Positions 17,501-25,774 of a stretch of DNA of 64,000 nt are shown here, one piece after another (the first letter of the stretch is position 1; every line of letters begins with the position of its first letter). The notes under the pieces were generated by a model, which was not told where the DNA came from, did not search any database, and saw only the letters and a program-made list of their open reading frames with translations. The stretch is taken from NCBI RefSeq assembly GCF_003340565.1, contig NZ_QPLK01000001.1, positions 124,001-188,000 on the forward strand, given 5' to 3'. The DNA comes from Rhodovulum sp. 12E13. GTDB lineage: Bacteria > Pseudomonadota > Alphaproteobacteria > Rhodobacterales > Rhodobacteraceae. A program made the position numbers and the translations under genes.

Positions 17501-19210
17501 GGTGAACCAGCCCGCGCCGAAGGCATGGGCCGCGAGCGGATGCGCGAGGAAGGCGACGGTCTCGCCGGGAGAGACCGGGAGCCGGCCGGGATCGGGGCCG
17601 AGCGGGCGGAGGGCGACCGCGGCGAGAACGAGCGATGCGGCGTCCTCTCCGTCGTCGGGCTCGAAGCGGAGCGTCACCCGCGTCTCGACCGCCTCGCGCA
17701 GCAGCAGGGTGGCGGCGATCCGGGCGGCGCTGCCGGTGCGGCCGTGAAAGGCGGGGGCACCGTCGGCCTCGATCGTCAGCCGGCCCGCCGGGACGGGCGT
17801 GGCAAGGTCGAGGACGAGGCGTGCGGGGCCGGGCCGCGGGGCCGACAGGTGAAGGCAGCCGCGCTCGCCCGCGAGGGCCGCGCCCCCTCCCGGCGCGGGG
17901 CGCCACGCCCCTGCCTCCAGCCCGGCGCCCAGCGCCGCGAAGGCCGGCTCGGGCTCCGGGCGCAGGAGCGGGGCGTGCCGCTGCGTGCGACCGGTGCCCA
18001 CCTCCACCGTTCGGAGAGCCGGCGGCGGCCCGTCGCCCCGTGCCCGCGCGACGATGTGAACGCGCCGGTCGGGGGCGAAGGGTGCGCGCGGCAGCGAGAC
18101 CGAGGCGTGCCGCTCGTGCGGGCGTAGCTCGGCGGCCTGGTGCCCGTCGGCGAAGACCTCGATGCCCGCGTCGCAGGCGGGCTCCAGCTCCAGCTCGACC
18201 GAAAGCGGGCCGGTCGCCGGGGGCAGGCGCAGGTCGAGGGCCGTCGCCTGTCCGGTCACGCGGCACGAGGCGGCGATCTCCGGGCTGGCGGCCAGCGGGT
18301 GCGGGCGGTCGGGCGCGACGATCGGCGGCCAACGCGGGCGCAGCAGGTCGTCGAAGCGCGCGAACGGCTGCTCGCCGTGCGCGTCGCCGTGCCGCTCGAT
18401 CAGGTCGGCCCGTGTGGCGAGCGCCGCGCGCAGCCGCCCGGCCTCCGGCCCGAGCAGGGTGTCGGGGGCATCCGCCAGGCCCCGAAGCGCGCCGATCACG
18501 TCGACCCGGTTGGCAAGGCGCAGCCCCTTGTCCCAGCCACCGGCGCCGAGCCGGGCGTAGTTGTTGGCGAAGTGGATGCGGTAGCTGCCAAGCACGCGGC
18601 GCACCACGCCCGTCCGTCCGAACAGCGCCGCGGCCCGCACCAGCCAGCAATCGGCGCTGATCCGCCAGCGGGCCTCGGGCATCGGCAGCGCCGCCGCGAG
18701 AAAGGCGCGCCCGAAGACGTTGCCCGAGGTCGGCGGGAAGGGATAGCTGCCGCGCAGCAGAACTCCGGGGCGGTTGTCGGGCAGCGGGCCGTGTCCGGGG
18801 CCGAGGCTCGGGTTGACGCCGAGGCTGGCGCCGCCCGCGTCGATCATCTCGAGGTCGAAGACGAGGCTCGCCATGTCCCCCGACCAGTGCAGCAGCACAG
18901 TCTCGAGCGCGTGCGGATGCAGCAGGTCGTCGGCGTCGAGAAACAGGATCATCTCGGCGCTCGTCTCGGCGAAGCCGCGGTTGAAGGCGGCCGCCTGCCC
19001 GCCGTTCGCGCAGGCGACGGCGCGGACGCGGCCGGCGTATCGGTCGAGCACGGCGGCGGTGTCGTCGGTCGAGCCGTCGTCGATCACCACGATCTCGTCG
19101 GCCGGGCGCGTCTGCTCGAGCACGCTGTCGAGACAGGCCGAGAGGAAGTGGCCGTAATTGTAGGCCGTGACGACGACGGCGATGCGGCGGGGCGCGGCGG
19201 GATCGGTCAT
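14546..19210 (-). CDS. giant GT2 / OGT-like glycosyltransferase / sulfotransferase protein
   Basis: 1554 residues in one frame. Residues 8-250: GT2 (GT-A) domain with VVVTAYNYGHF, DDGST and the metal-binding DAD at 92-94. Residues about 300-650: beta-rich region with repeated carbohydrate-module-like patterns (LHLSAPRPGPARLVLDL and GAGWFTGGTTG), related to patterns in the neighbouring protein. Residues about 960-1260: GT-B region resembling SPINDLY/O-GlcNAc transferases (LQVWHTAVCPTTSG, then MLDSFPYSGATTVCEAL and GTPVV). Residues about 1320-1554: Stf0-like sulfotransferase with the phosphosulfate loop ILASPRTGSTLL. It probably builds and sulfates a surface glycan or glycoprotein. The start ATG overlaps the upstream gene's stop (ATGA), and a further open stretch upstream is antisense shadow. 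Confidence 0.82.
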   Translation of the reverse strand: MTDPAAPRRIAVVVTAYNYGHFLSACLDSVLEQTRPADEIVVIDDGSTDDTAAVLDRYAGRVRAVACANGGQAAAFNRGFAETSAEMILFLDADDLLHPHALETVLLHWSGDMASLVFDLEMIDAGGASLGVNPSLGPGHGPLPDNRPGVLLRGSYPFPPTSGNVFGRAFLAAALPMPEARWRISADCWLVRAAALFGRTGVVRRVLGSYRIHFANNYARLGAGGWDKGLRLANRVDVIGALRGLADAPDTLLGPEAGRLRAALATRADLIERHGDAHGEQPFARFDDLLRPRWPPIVAPDRPHPLAASPEIAASCRVTGQATALDLRLPPATGPLSVELELEPACDAGIEVFADGHQAAELRPHERHASVSLPRAPFAPDRRVHIVARARGDGPPPALRTVEVGTGRTQRHAPLLRPEPEPAFAALGAGLEAGAWRPAPGGGAALAGERGCLHLSAPRPGPARLVLDLATPVPAGRLTIEADGAPAFHGRTGSAARIAATLLLREAVETRVTLRFEPDDGEDAASLVLAAVALRPLGPDPGRLPVSPGETVAFLAHPLAAHAFGAGWFTGGTTGPQTAAAEATLSLGVDPEAEDLTVTLRVAPLFPPPEGHALVLGVSHGETMLAQADLLGPGDFAVPVGAAPANGRLDLVLHSVLIAGEAVEFAPVELTEIEIGGRLAPPARPAAQPATRAPDFRRALDRAGALLADPDAPHLTGELAACRAALVSLVARSDVALPLLLLGSEDEARRLVDLAQATRGMPATDEECAALDGLSGAETDRGRLAHALAGLLLIPAWRHPFGGDLARLPVPFLASPEAIGGWLGAAPDLETEADHGAWRVYLGRLLASALAALEEGPTLGRRHALAAATIRQLRATRMIFGADDITALARLQSRAIERVLADAGADLTAPPTIREGLDRLRLGVLVRDVTPTPEGWALRGMYDGLDSARFEPVLIRMSDEGDPAPDVFARTLCLAGLSTVEAVAAIRALGLDIFVAGAYARDFEPVTAIYAHRLAPLQVWHTAVCPTTSGLSSFDAALTCPATEPDDAQAQYHEPLHEIPGAAPCAYAFPPPGRVDGARLRADLALGEGQTMLISAAMAHKITDRALAAWAQVLEQAPDAVLVLAPFAANWSMPADPARFAARLAAAGLPRERVTICPAMPPARLRALVAAADLMLDSFPYSGATTVCEALSVGTPVVARAGGALRQLTGAGWLRAHGLADLVAEDDAAYIAIAARLARDASARDDAARRTAEAAAGDPPPHDDRAAYGAAYTQALWALAEASGRFPGLAPAQAEAGPFRPSSTPPAPALTLRPTRARMLAILASPRTGSTLLCAVLNRTPGVLCHFELFHEEMIQFARETVDAPHALAERDTDPAGFLDRVREEASAAGLQLVAFKHFAHLDQTVTRRIAEDPDTALIHLSRENLLAQYSSEQIARASGEWARHTDRTGEQLRVPFDAGEFEHFLEYQRRIEMERMHIFGEMGRRPLFVEYTRLSAPRTRARIGEHVGISIPDTAQPDIRKQNSTDILSRFSNPQAVEEFLARRYLSRWAREA

Positions 19211-22200
19211 GGCAGGCTCGCGTGACGGGAGTCGGCGGGGGCGAGCGCGATGCCGAGAAGCGCCCCGCCGAGCAGACCCCCGCCCTCGAGCCCGAGGAGT
19301 CGCGGATCGACCAGCAGCGTGGTGGCGACATCGAGGATCACGTCGGCGCCCGGGCCGGCGTCGATGTCGAGGGTGAGCGTCTCCGGCCCCTCCGCGCCGG
19401 CGCTCTGCACACGGGCGTCGCCCGCGCGCAGGTCGAGCCGCTGACCGCTGCCCGGAAGGGCGAGGACCCGGGCGACGAGGCGCAGCGGCCCGCGGCCGGG
19501 GCGGGGCAGGTGCAGCCGCGCCGCGCTGGCGCCGAGCCAGAGCCCGTCGCCCCCGGCATCGTGCCACAGGTCGGGCGCCTGTGCGCAGGCGGCGAGCGCG
19601 GCCGGGTCGAGCCGTTCGGCATGCTCGGGGCGCGGCCCCGCGGCGTGCGTGACATGGCGCGCGATGCCCGTCAGGCGCATCCCCTCGGGGAGGTCGAGCT
19701 CGAGCTGCCGGGCGGCCGCGGGGGCGACGAAGGTGGCGCAGGCCCCGCCCGCAAGACGAAGGGTCACCCGACGGTCTCCGGCCGCGATCCCGACATCGGC
19801 GATCGGGGCCGCCGCGTCGCCGCCGTCCGGCTCTGCGCGGTCGCCCGCCTCGCGGTCGATCCGCAGCACGAGGGGTGCGGCCACCGGGCCAGCCAGCTGG
19901 CCGACCACCGGGCCAGCCATCGGGCCAGCCAGCGGGCCAGGCATCGGGCCGGGCAGGGGCACCGTCAGGCGGTCCGGCGCCGCCTCGATCGCGCCGAGAT
20001 CGTCCGGCGCGACGAGACGGCCCGGCGGCAGCGGGTCGGCCGGGTCGAGGGGCAGCAGGCGCAGCGACGACAGGCGCGGGCGCGGGGCGCCGTCGGCCGC
20101 GACGAGCGTGATCTCGACCAGCCCGGAGGGCGGAACCGCGGATGCCGGCAGCGTCACGACAAGGCCGGTGCCGTGCGCGTCGAGTTCCTGCTCGGGCGCG
20201 GCGGCGCGCAGCCCGGCCATCAGCGGCAGCGGGTCGGCCACGATATGCAGCAGGTGATCCCCGTGCCCCGGCGCCGACAGATGCAGGCCGGCTCGCGGCG
20301 CGGCCATGCGCGCGCCTGCGCGGTCGGGCCAGTGCCAGCCTGCGCCGAGGCAGCGCCGGCCGGCAGGCTCGTCGGGGCGCACCGGGCGCCCCACGGGCAG
20401 AACCGGCGCCCCGGCGAAGGCGGGCAGGGCGCGCTGCGCGGCGAGCTCGGTGACGAGCGGGCGCGCGCCCTCGGGCACCAGCGTGATGCCGGCCCGCCAT
20501 GTCCGCGTCGCGGGGTCGTGCTCGAGGATGTCGCCCGCGATGCGCAGGGTCAGCGGCCCGCCGCCCCCCGGCAGCGGGTCGTGGCGCATCCCGTTGATCC
20601 AGACCGTGAGCGGCCCGCCGCCCTCGGTGGCGAGCCGCAGCGTCCAGTCCGCGCACGGGCCAGGCAACCGCAGGGCGAGCGTGGCGAAGGCGCCGTCGAG
20701 CGCGACGCCCTCGCCGGGGGCGAGGCGCCAGCCGCGGCCGAGCGGCGTCGTCCCGCGCGCCTCGCGCAGGTCGACGATCTCGCCGGGTCGGAGGATCGGC
20801 CATGTCGCCGGCCCGCCGAAGCGCGCCGGATCGCTCTCCGCAAGGTGGCGCCGCAGCCGGCCGAGGGGCGGGCGGTCGCGCCGGGTGCCCGAAAGAGGGC
20901 CCGACAGAGGGCCCGACAGGGGCGGGCGACGCAACCGCCGCGCCGGCGCGCGAAGGCCCGCGGCGAAGGCGGCGAGCCGGCGCGCGTGCGAGGCCGGCTC
21001 GGCCCGTGCCGCGAGCACGGCGGCGTCGCGCGCATGCGTCTCGCCGCCCCGGCCGGAGAGACGGCGCGCGACGTCGGCGAAGGCCTGCCGGCGCTGCTGC
21101 TCCTTCCGGTCGTGGTAGGGCGCTTCCGTCCCCATCGTGGCGAAATACGCGTTGCGCCCGTGCAGGCGATACTGGCCGAGCGTGCGGTCGAGGTGCCGCG
21201 CCTCGCCGAGAAAGGCGGCACCGAAGACGAGGTAGACGTCGGCGCTGATCCGCCATGCGCGCTCGGGAATCGGCATCAGTCGCTCCAGCGTCGCCCGCGG
21301 AAAGGCGTTGCCGCTCGTCGGCATCATCCGCACGAATCCCTCGGCCAGGAGCGGCCCCCGCAGGTCGCCGGCCGCCGCGATCCGCGACATCGGGAAGAGG
21401 CCGGTCGGGTGCCCGCCCGCATCGATGGTCTCGAGCCCGAAGGAGAGCCGGGCCACACCGTCGAGCGGCTGCGTGGCGAGCGTCTCGACCGCCTCGGGCG
21501 CGAGCCGGTCGTCGGCGTCGAGGAACACGATCAGATCGCCCGTCGCCGCGGCGAAGCCCGCGTTCAGCGCCGAGCCCTGGCCGCCGTTCTGCTTCAGCAC
21601 GGAGCGGATGCCGGAAAACCGGGCGATCACGTCGCGGGAGGCGTCGGTCGAGCCGTCGTCGACCACGATCACCTCGTGGGCGGGCCGCGTCTGGTCGAGC
21701 GCCGAGGCGATGGCGGCGCCGAGATACGCGGCGTAATCATGGTTGTTGACGACGATGCTGACGCGCGAGGGGCGATGGGTGACAGCCGTCGCCGCATCGG
21801 CCACGAGCTCGGCGAGAAGGGCGGGGTCGGGCGGCACCGCGTTGAAGAGGGCGTCGACGGCCAGCCAGCGCCGCACCGTGTCGCGCGGGGCACCGGGCGC
21901 CCGAGGCGCGAGCCTGCGCAGGAGCGCGGCGGCGTCCACCGCGTCGGGCAGAGCGGACAGTGCGGCATGGATCGTCACCGCGTCGAGGCCGGGGCCGAAG
22001 CGGGCGAACAGCCGCTCTAGTCGGCCGCATGTCGCGCCGGTCTGCTCGGTGACGCGAAGCTGCTCGGCGCACCACGACGGCTCGACGCGGATCCGCGGAA
22101 GCCCGGCCGGAGCCGGCCCCGTGCCGAGCGCAGCCGAGGCATGGGCGGCCGTCCCGGTCGTGGCGATGCCCTGCCGGGCGAGATGGGGCGCGAGCGCCAT

Positions 22201-22275
22201 GTCGGCGATCGGCCCGCCGATCGGGCTGGCAAGAACGAGACGTGGCGCCGTGGCCCGCCCCGGTATCGGCTGCAT
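19207..22275 (-). CDS. large GT2 glycosyltransferase with C-terminal beta modules
   Basis: 1022 residues from the ATG at 22275. Residues 1-165 are unassigned. Residues 170-420 form a GT2 domain (VSIVVNNHDYAAYL, VVDDGST, DADD with the DAD at 253-255, and a C-terminal RISADVYLVFGA that closely parallels RISADCWLVRAA in the next protein). The remaining 600 residues are beta-rich, with the same LHLSAP and GAGW patterns as its neighbour, suggesting duplication of a whole architecture. Two low-complexity Gly-Pro stretches are encoded by 12-base tandem repeats. It begins 17 bp after the small exported protein gene and is coupled by ATGA to the giant transferase. The substrate is unknown. Confidence 0.8.
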   Translation of the reverse strand: MQPIPGRATAPRLVLASPIGGPIADMALAPHLARQGIATTGTAAHASAALGTGPAPAGLPRIRVEPSWCAEQLRVTEQTGATCGRLERLFARFGPGLDAVTIHAALSALPDAVDAAALLRRLAPRAPGAPRDTVRRWLAVDALFNAVPPDPALLAELVADAATAVTHRPSRVSIVVNNHDYAAYLGAAIASALDQTRPAHEVIVVDDGSTDASRDVIARFSGIRSVLKQNGGQGSALNAGFAAATGDLIVFLDADDRLAPEAVETLATQPLDGVARLSFGLETIDAGGHPTGLFPMSRIAAAGDLRGPLLAEGFVRMMPTSGNAFPRATLERLMPIPERAWRISADVYLVFGAAFLGEARHLDRTLGQYRLHGRNAYFATMGTEAPYHDRKEQQRRQAFADVARRLSGRGGETHARDAAVLAARAEPASHARRLAAFAAGLRAPARRLRRPPLSGPLSGPLSGTRRDRPPLGRLRRHLAESDPARFGGPATWPILRPGEIVDLREARGTTPLGRGWRLAPGEGVALDGAFATLALRLPGPCADWTLRLATEGGGPLTVWINGMRHDPLPGGGGPLTLRIAGDILEHDPATRTWRAGITLVPEGARPLVTELAAQRALPAFAGAPVLPVGRPVRPDEPAGRRCLGAGWHWPDRAGARMAAPRAGLHLSAPGHGDHLLHIVADPLPLMAGLRAAAPEQELDAHGTGLVVTLPASAVPPSGLVEITLVAADGAPRPRLSSLRLLPLDPADPLPPGRLVAPDDLGAIEAAPDRLTVPLPGPMPGPLAGPMAGPVVGQLAGPVAAPLVLRIDREAGDRAEPDGGDAAAPIADVGIAAGDRRVTLRLAGGACATFVAPAAARQLELDLPEGMRLTGIARHVTHAAGPRPEHAERLDPAALAACAQAPDLWHDAGGDGLWLGASAARLHLPRPGRGPLRLVARVLALPGSGQRLDLRAGDARVQSAGAEGPETLTLDIDAGPGADVILDVATTLLVDPRLLGLEGGGLLGGALLGIALAPADSRHASLP
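19885..19956. repeat. 12-base tandem repeat inside the GT2 gene
   Basis: Six consecutive 12-base units start at 19885, 19897, 19909, 19921, 19933 and 19945. Four are close to CGGGCCAGCCAT; the second and sixth are diverged. In the reverse-strand gene they encode four-residue steps such as MPGP, LAGP and MAGP between two beta modules. Because the unit is a multiple of three, copy-number change would lengthen the linker without a frameshift. Confidence 0.85.
20894..20917. repeat. second short 12-base tandem repeat inside the GT2 gene
   Basis: Two exact copies of AGAGGGCCCGAC with degenerate partial copies on both sides. It encodes repeated GPLS in the reverse-strand glycosyltransferase and forms another flexible linker, immediately after the GT2 domain region. 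Confidence 0.7.
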
Positions 22276-22292
22276 CGCGGGGCCGCGCGCCG

Positions 22293-22748
22293 TCAGTAGC
22301 CCGAGGTGCCCGGTCTGTCCTCGGGGTTGAGGATGCTCTGCGCGAGCGCCTGCGTCGACGAGCTTTCCACGGCCCGCCCGCCGCCGCGCGCCACGTTCTG
22401 CGGCAGCTGCGCGCGGATCGCCGGGTCGAGCCCGGCGATGGCCGAGGCCGGGATGGCCGCGACCGTCGAGGCCGGCAGCGTGTTGACGACGAAGGGAATG
22501 CAGTTGCTCGCGGGGAAATTGGTCATCAGGGAGACGACCGACGACAGCGACCGTGTGCGGATCGCCTGCCGGCAGGCCTGCCCCTCGGCCTGGCTCGCCA
22601 CCGTCAGGACAGTCCCGCCCGATACCGTGACGGTTGGAGTGCCGGCCGTCGGAACCGGCGCGCATCCCACCTGAAGCGCGATTGCGCCGGCCGAGGTGCC
22701 GATGGCCAGCGACCGGGTCAGGCGGGACAGGGACTTCTTGTCGGCCAT
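22293..22748 (-). CDS. small exported protein, function unknown
   Basis: 151 residues from the ATG at 22748, with GAGAGAA upstream as a weak ribosome site. The N-terminus (KKSLSRLTRSLAIG then a hydrophobic run to a Cys near residue 29) is a signal peptide; the residue three before the Cys is Gln, which fits a lipobox poorly. The mature part has two further Cys, a proline-containing middle (PASNCIPFV) and a Ser/Thr-rich C-terminus. It is the first gene of the operon with the two large transferases, so it could be their acceptor or an envelope partner; that is inference. I do not recognise the family. Confidence 0.6.
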   Translation of the reverse strand: MADKKSLSRLTRSLAIGTSAGAIALQVGCAPVPTAGTPTVTVSGGTVLTVASQAEGQACRQAIRTRSLSSVVSLMTNFPASNCIPFVVNTLPASTVAAIPASAIAGLDPAIRAQLPQNVARGGGRAVESSSTQALAQSILNPEDRPGTSGY

Positions 22749-22776
22749 GCGGCTATTCTCTCTGGAAATAGATTTG

Positions 22777-22809
22777 CGTTACGTTAGTCTGAACATGAAC
22801 GCTACGTTA
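22777..22809. promoter_or_regulatory. direct repeat in the divergent control region
   Basis: CGTTACGTTA (22777-22786) and CGCTACGTTA (22800-22809) are ten-base direct repeats differing at one position, 23 bases apart, so they lie on nearly the same face of the helix. They occupy an AT-richer stretch between the divergent small exported protein gene and the caspase fusion gene. The arrangement is typical of a tandem binding site for an activator or response regulator, but which protein binds is not visible. Confidence 0.5.
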
Positions 22810-22876
22810 AGTGCAACCATTTGTTGTCGTCTTTTCTGGCGCCGGTTCATCCGGCGTCGCCTGGAGAAAGCCCTCG

Positions 22877-25774
22877 GTGACCTCGCAAGGCGCAGATCGC
22901 GAACGACCGCTGCAGCGATGCCGGGGATGGGGGGCGCTTGCCGTCGGCACCGTGCTGCTGATCGGGGTGCTTGCCGGCCCGGCGGCTGCCGCGCGGGTCG
23001 CCCTGGTGATCGGCAACGGCGCCTACAGCGACGTCACGCCGCTGCCCAATCCGCGCAACGATGCGACGGCGCTCGGCGCCACGCTCGCGGGGATCGGCTT
23101 TGATGTCGACGTGGTGATCGACGGCGATCTCGCAACGATGAGGGCCGCGATCGACGAGTTCACCGAGCGGGCGGACGGCGCGGAAGTCGCACTCGTCTTC
23201 TATGCCGGTCACGGCCTGCAGCTCGACGGCACGAATTACCTGCTGCCGACCGACATCGCGCTGGCCACCCGGGCCGACCTGCACGGCGGGGCGCTGACAA
23301 TGGACGAGATGTTCGACGCCTTCGCCGAGGCGGCGCCGGAGACGGCCATTCTCATCCTCGACGCCTGCCGCGACAATCCCTTTGCCGCGGCGATCGGGGC
23401 GGGGCAGGGCCTCGCCAGCGGCACGCCCGGCTCGGGCAACGTCAACCGCCCCAGCGCTGCAGGCACCGTGATCGCCTTTTCCGCGGCGCCGGGCGCGGTG
23501 GCCTCTGACGGGGCCACCGGCAACAGCCCCTACACCACGGCGCTCCTGCAATGGATCGACCGCCCCGGGATCGAACTCGGCACGATGTTCCGCCGGGTGC
23601 GCCGCACGGTGCTCGATCTGACCAACGAGCAGCAGGTGCCCTGGGTCGAGGAGGCGCTCGTCCAGGATGTCTATCTCAACCCCGCACCGCCGCCGCCGCC
23701 GCGGTCGTCCGCCGAGCGGATGGAGGTCGCGCTGCTGACCAACGTGCTGGGCTTCGCCGACGAGGTCGAGCGCGACGCGGCCCAGACCTTCTACGATCGC
23801 TACGTCGTCGATGCCTCGCTCACGGCTGACGGCCCGCTCGACGCCGACGAAACCCAGGTGCGCGCCGGCCTGATCTGGCTGTCGATCCGCGAGAGCGACG
23901 ACCCCGCGGTATTCCGCGCCTATCTGGACGAGTTCCCCGGCGTCGGCTTCGCGCGGCTCGCCGAGGAGCGCCTTGCCGAGCTCGCCGCCGCGCCGCCCGC
24001 GCCCGAGACGCTGGCATGGCTCGACGACCTGCCCCCCGTGCCGCCGCGGCCTGCGGTCGTGCCGGAGGCAGCCCCGTCGCCGGCGGCAGAGCCGCCTGGC
24101 GCGATCGTGCAGCTGCCGCCCGAGCGCCCCGGCGCGCCGCCGATCCCGTCCGACCCCGGTGCCCCGCTGACCGGCGAAGGCGGGGCTGCGCGCGAGCCGC
24201 AGCGCCCGCCCGGGCTGGCCCCGGAGAGTGCCGTGGAGCGGCCGCCTCGGATCTCCGTGCAGCACGCCCCGCCATCGCCCTCGCAGCTCGAAAGCGAACT
24301 TGCGCTCGAGCCGTCCGAGGACTTGGCCGTGCAGGTGCTGCTGGCGGAGGCCGGGTATTATCGCGGCCCGATCGACGGCGATTTCGGCCCCGGCACCCGT
24401 GGCGGCATCGAGCGTCTGCAGGCCGAGAGCGGCCTGCCTGCGAGCGGCTTTCTCACCGTGGAAACCCTTCGCCAGCTCGTCGCCCGCGCCGCCCCCGATG
24501 TGCTGGGCCGCGCGGCGGCAGAGCGCTACCATCCCGACGTGCACGGCGTGGCCGCCATCGCGGTGGGCGGCCCCGGTGCCGAGCCCGAGGTGGTGCGCGT
24601 CGAGGCGATCAACCGTAACGACGAAGTGCATGCCTACTGGCGCGAGATCGCCGACGCCTTCGAGGCCGACAACCCCGGCACGCTGATCGAGATCACCCAC
24701 CGCCCAGGCGTGCGTTACCGTGTCGAGCTCATGTCGATTCTCGGCGCCGAGACCCCGCCCGACCTGATCTATACCTGGTCGGGCGGGCATCTCGACGCCC
24801 TGCGCGAGGCAGGCTTCGCCCGCGACCTGACTGACGAGATGGCCGAGGGGTGGGCCTTCGAGTTCAAGCCGGGCGCGCTGCAGACCTACACCCACGAGGG
24901 CCGTGTCTACGGGGTGCCGATGCACCTGTCGCTGATCTCGCTCTACGCGAACCGCCCGGTGCTGGAGCGCGCAGGCATGACGGTCGAGGGCCTGCGCACA
25001 TGGCAGGGCTTCCTTCGTGCGGTCGAGACGCTGCAGCGGCAGGGGATCCAGCCGATCACCGTGGGCGGCGGCGACATCTGGCTCTACAACCTCTATTTCG
25101 GCCAGCTCGCCCAGCGCCTCGGCGGGCGGTCGGCCATCGTCGGGGCGCTGGCGGGCGAGGGCGAGGGCTTTGACGGCCCCGCGTTCCGCGCGGCCGGCGA
25201 CGCCTTTGCCCGCCTCGTCGCGCTCGAACCCTTCCAGCCGGGCCACGGCGCGATGGACGACGGCCGCGCGACCCAGATGGTCGCCGAAGGCGAGGCGGCG
25301 ATGATCCTCACCGGCAGCTGGCGGCTGCAGCGGATGATGTGGAACTGGACGGGCGGACCCGACGCGATGGACGCCGAACTCGTGCAGCTTCCCTTCCCCA
25401 CGATCGGCGACCGGCCGCAGCAGAGCGTCACCTACGGTGGAGCGGACGGCTTCGCCGTGTCGCCCGAGGCGCCCGACGTCGCCCTCGACTTCCTCCGCCG
25501 GCTCACCGCCATCGACGTGCAGGAGCGGATGGTCCGGATCGCCTCCGACATCCCCGCCGCCTCGGGCGCCGACCTCGCGGTCGAGGCGGGCTTTCTGCAG
25601 GAGGCGGCCGAACGTGTGCTGGTGAGCACCTACCACCAGCTCTACCTCGACCAGGAGCTGGGGCCGGGGGCGGGCGACGTCCTCAACGACGGCATCGTCG
25701 ACGTGGTGGCCGGGGCGTCCGACATGAACAAGGTGTTGCGCGATCTCGACGCGACGCTGCAGGCGGCCGACTGA
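22877..25774 (+). CDS. caspase - peptidoglycan-binding - ABC solute-binding fusion protein
   Basis: 965 residues from the GTG at 22877, which has GGAGAAAG at good spacing and begins a short basic segment followed by a signal sequence; another GTG at 22811 lacks a ribosome site. Residues about 38-270 form a caspase-like (C14) domain with both catalytic residues: His112 in FYAGHG and Cys164 in LDACRDNPF. A Pro-rich linker follows, then a PG_binding_1 domain at about 483-538 (AGYYRGPIDGDFGPGTRGGI). Residues about 572-965 are a complete family-1 ABC solute-binding domain (YWREIADAFEADNPG, DLIYTWSGG, GVPMHLSL, EAAMILTGSW). The frame is uninterrupted, so this is a genuine fusion. The predicted role is a cell-wall-attached periplasmic protease gated by sugar or ligand binding; this is inference. 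Confidence 0.85.
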   Translation: MTSQGADRERPLQRCRGWGALAVGTVLLIGVLAGPAAAARVALVIGNGAYSDVTPLPNPRNDATALGATLAGIGFDVDVVIDGDLATMRAAIDEFTERADGAEVALVFYAGHGLQLDGTNYLLPTDIALATRADLHGGALTMDEMFDAFAEAAPETAILILDACRDNPFAAAIGAGQGLASGTPGSGNVNRPSAAGTVIAFSAAPGAVASDGATGNSPYTTALLQWIDRPGIELGTMFRRVRRTVLDLTNEQQVPWVEEALVQDVYLNPAPPPPPRSSAERMEVALLTNVLGFADEVERDAAQTFYDRYVVDASLTADGPLDADETQVRAGLIWLSIRESDDPAVFRAYLDEFPGVGFARLAEERLAELAAAPPAPETLAWLDDLPPVPPRPAVVPEAAPSPAAEPPGAIVQLPPERPGAPPIPSDPGAPLTGEGGAAREPQRPPGLAPESAVERPPRISVQHAPPSPSQLESELALEPSEDLAVQVLLAEAGYYRGPIDGDFGPGTRGGIERLQAESGLPASGFLTVETLRQLVARAAPDVLGRAAAERYHPDVHGVAAIAVGGPGAEPEVVRVEAINRNDEVHAYWREIADAFEADNPGTLIEITHRPGVRYRVELMSILGAETPPDLIYTWSGGHLDALREAGFARDLTDEMAEGWAFEFKPGALQTYTHEGRVYGVPMHLSLISLYANRPVLERAGMTVEGLRTWQGFLRAVETLQRQGIQPITVGGGDIWLYNLYFGQLAQRLGGRSAIVGALAGEGEGFDGPAFRAAGDAFARLVALEPFQPGHGAMDDGRATQMVAEGEAAMILTGSWRLQRMMWNWTGGPDAMDAELVQLPFPTIGDRPQQSVTYGGADGFAVSPEAPDVALDFLRRLTAIDVQERMVRIASDIPAASGADLAVEAGFLQEAAERVLVSTYHQLYLDQELGPGAGDVLNDGIVDVVAGASDMNKVLRDLDATLQAAD

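Noticed and set aside
19885-19956. CRISPR-like repeat array
   Set aside because: Units are 12 bases with no spacers and lie in frame within a gene.
19211-21256. In-frame upstream extension of the giant transferase
   Set aside because: The translated stretch is Arg/Pro-rich shadow of the neighbouring GT2 gene; the ATGA overlap at 19207-19210 gives a natural start.
22811-25774. Frameshift or misjoined genes explaining the caspase-SBP fusion
   Set aside because: The frame is continuous, with coherent domain order, Pro-rich linkers and no internal start with a ribosome site.
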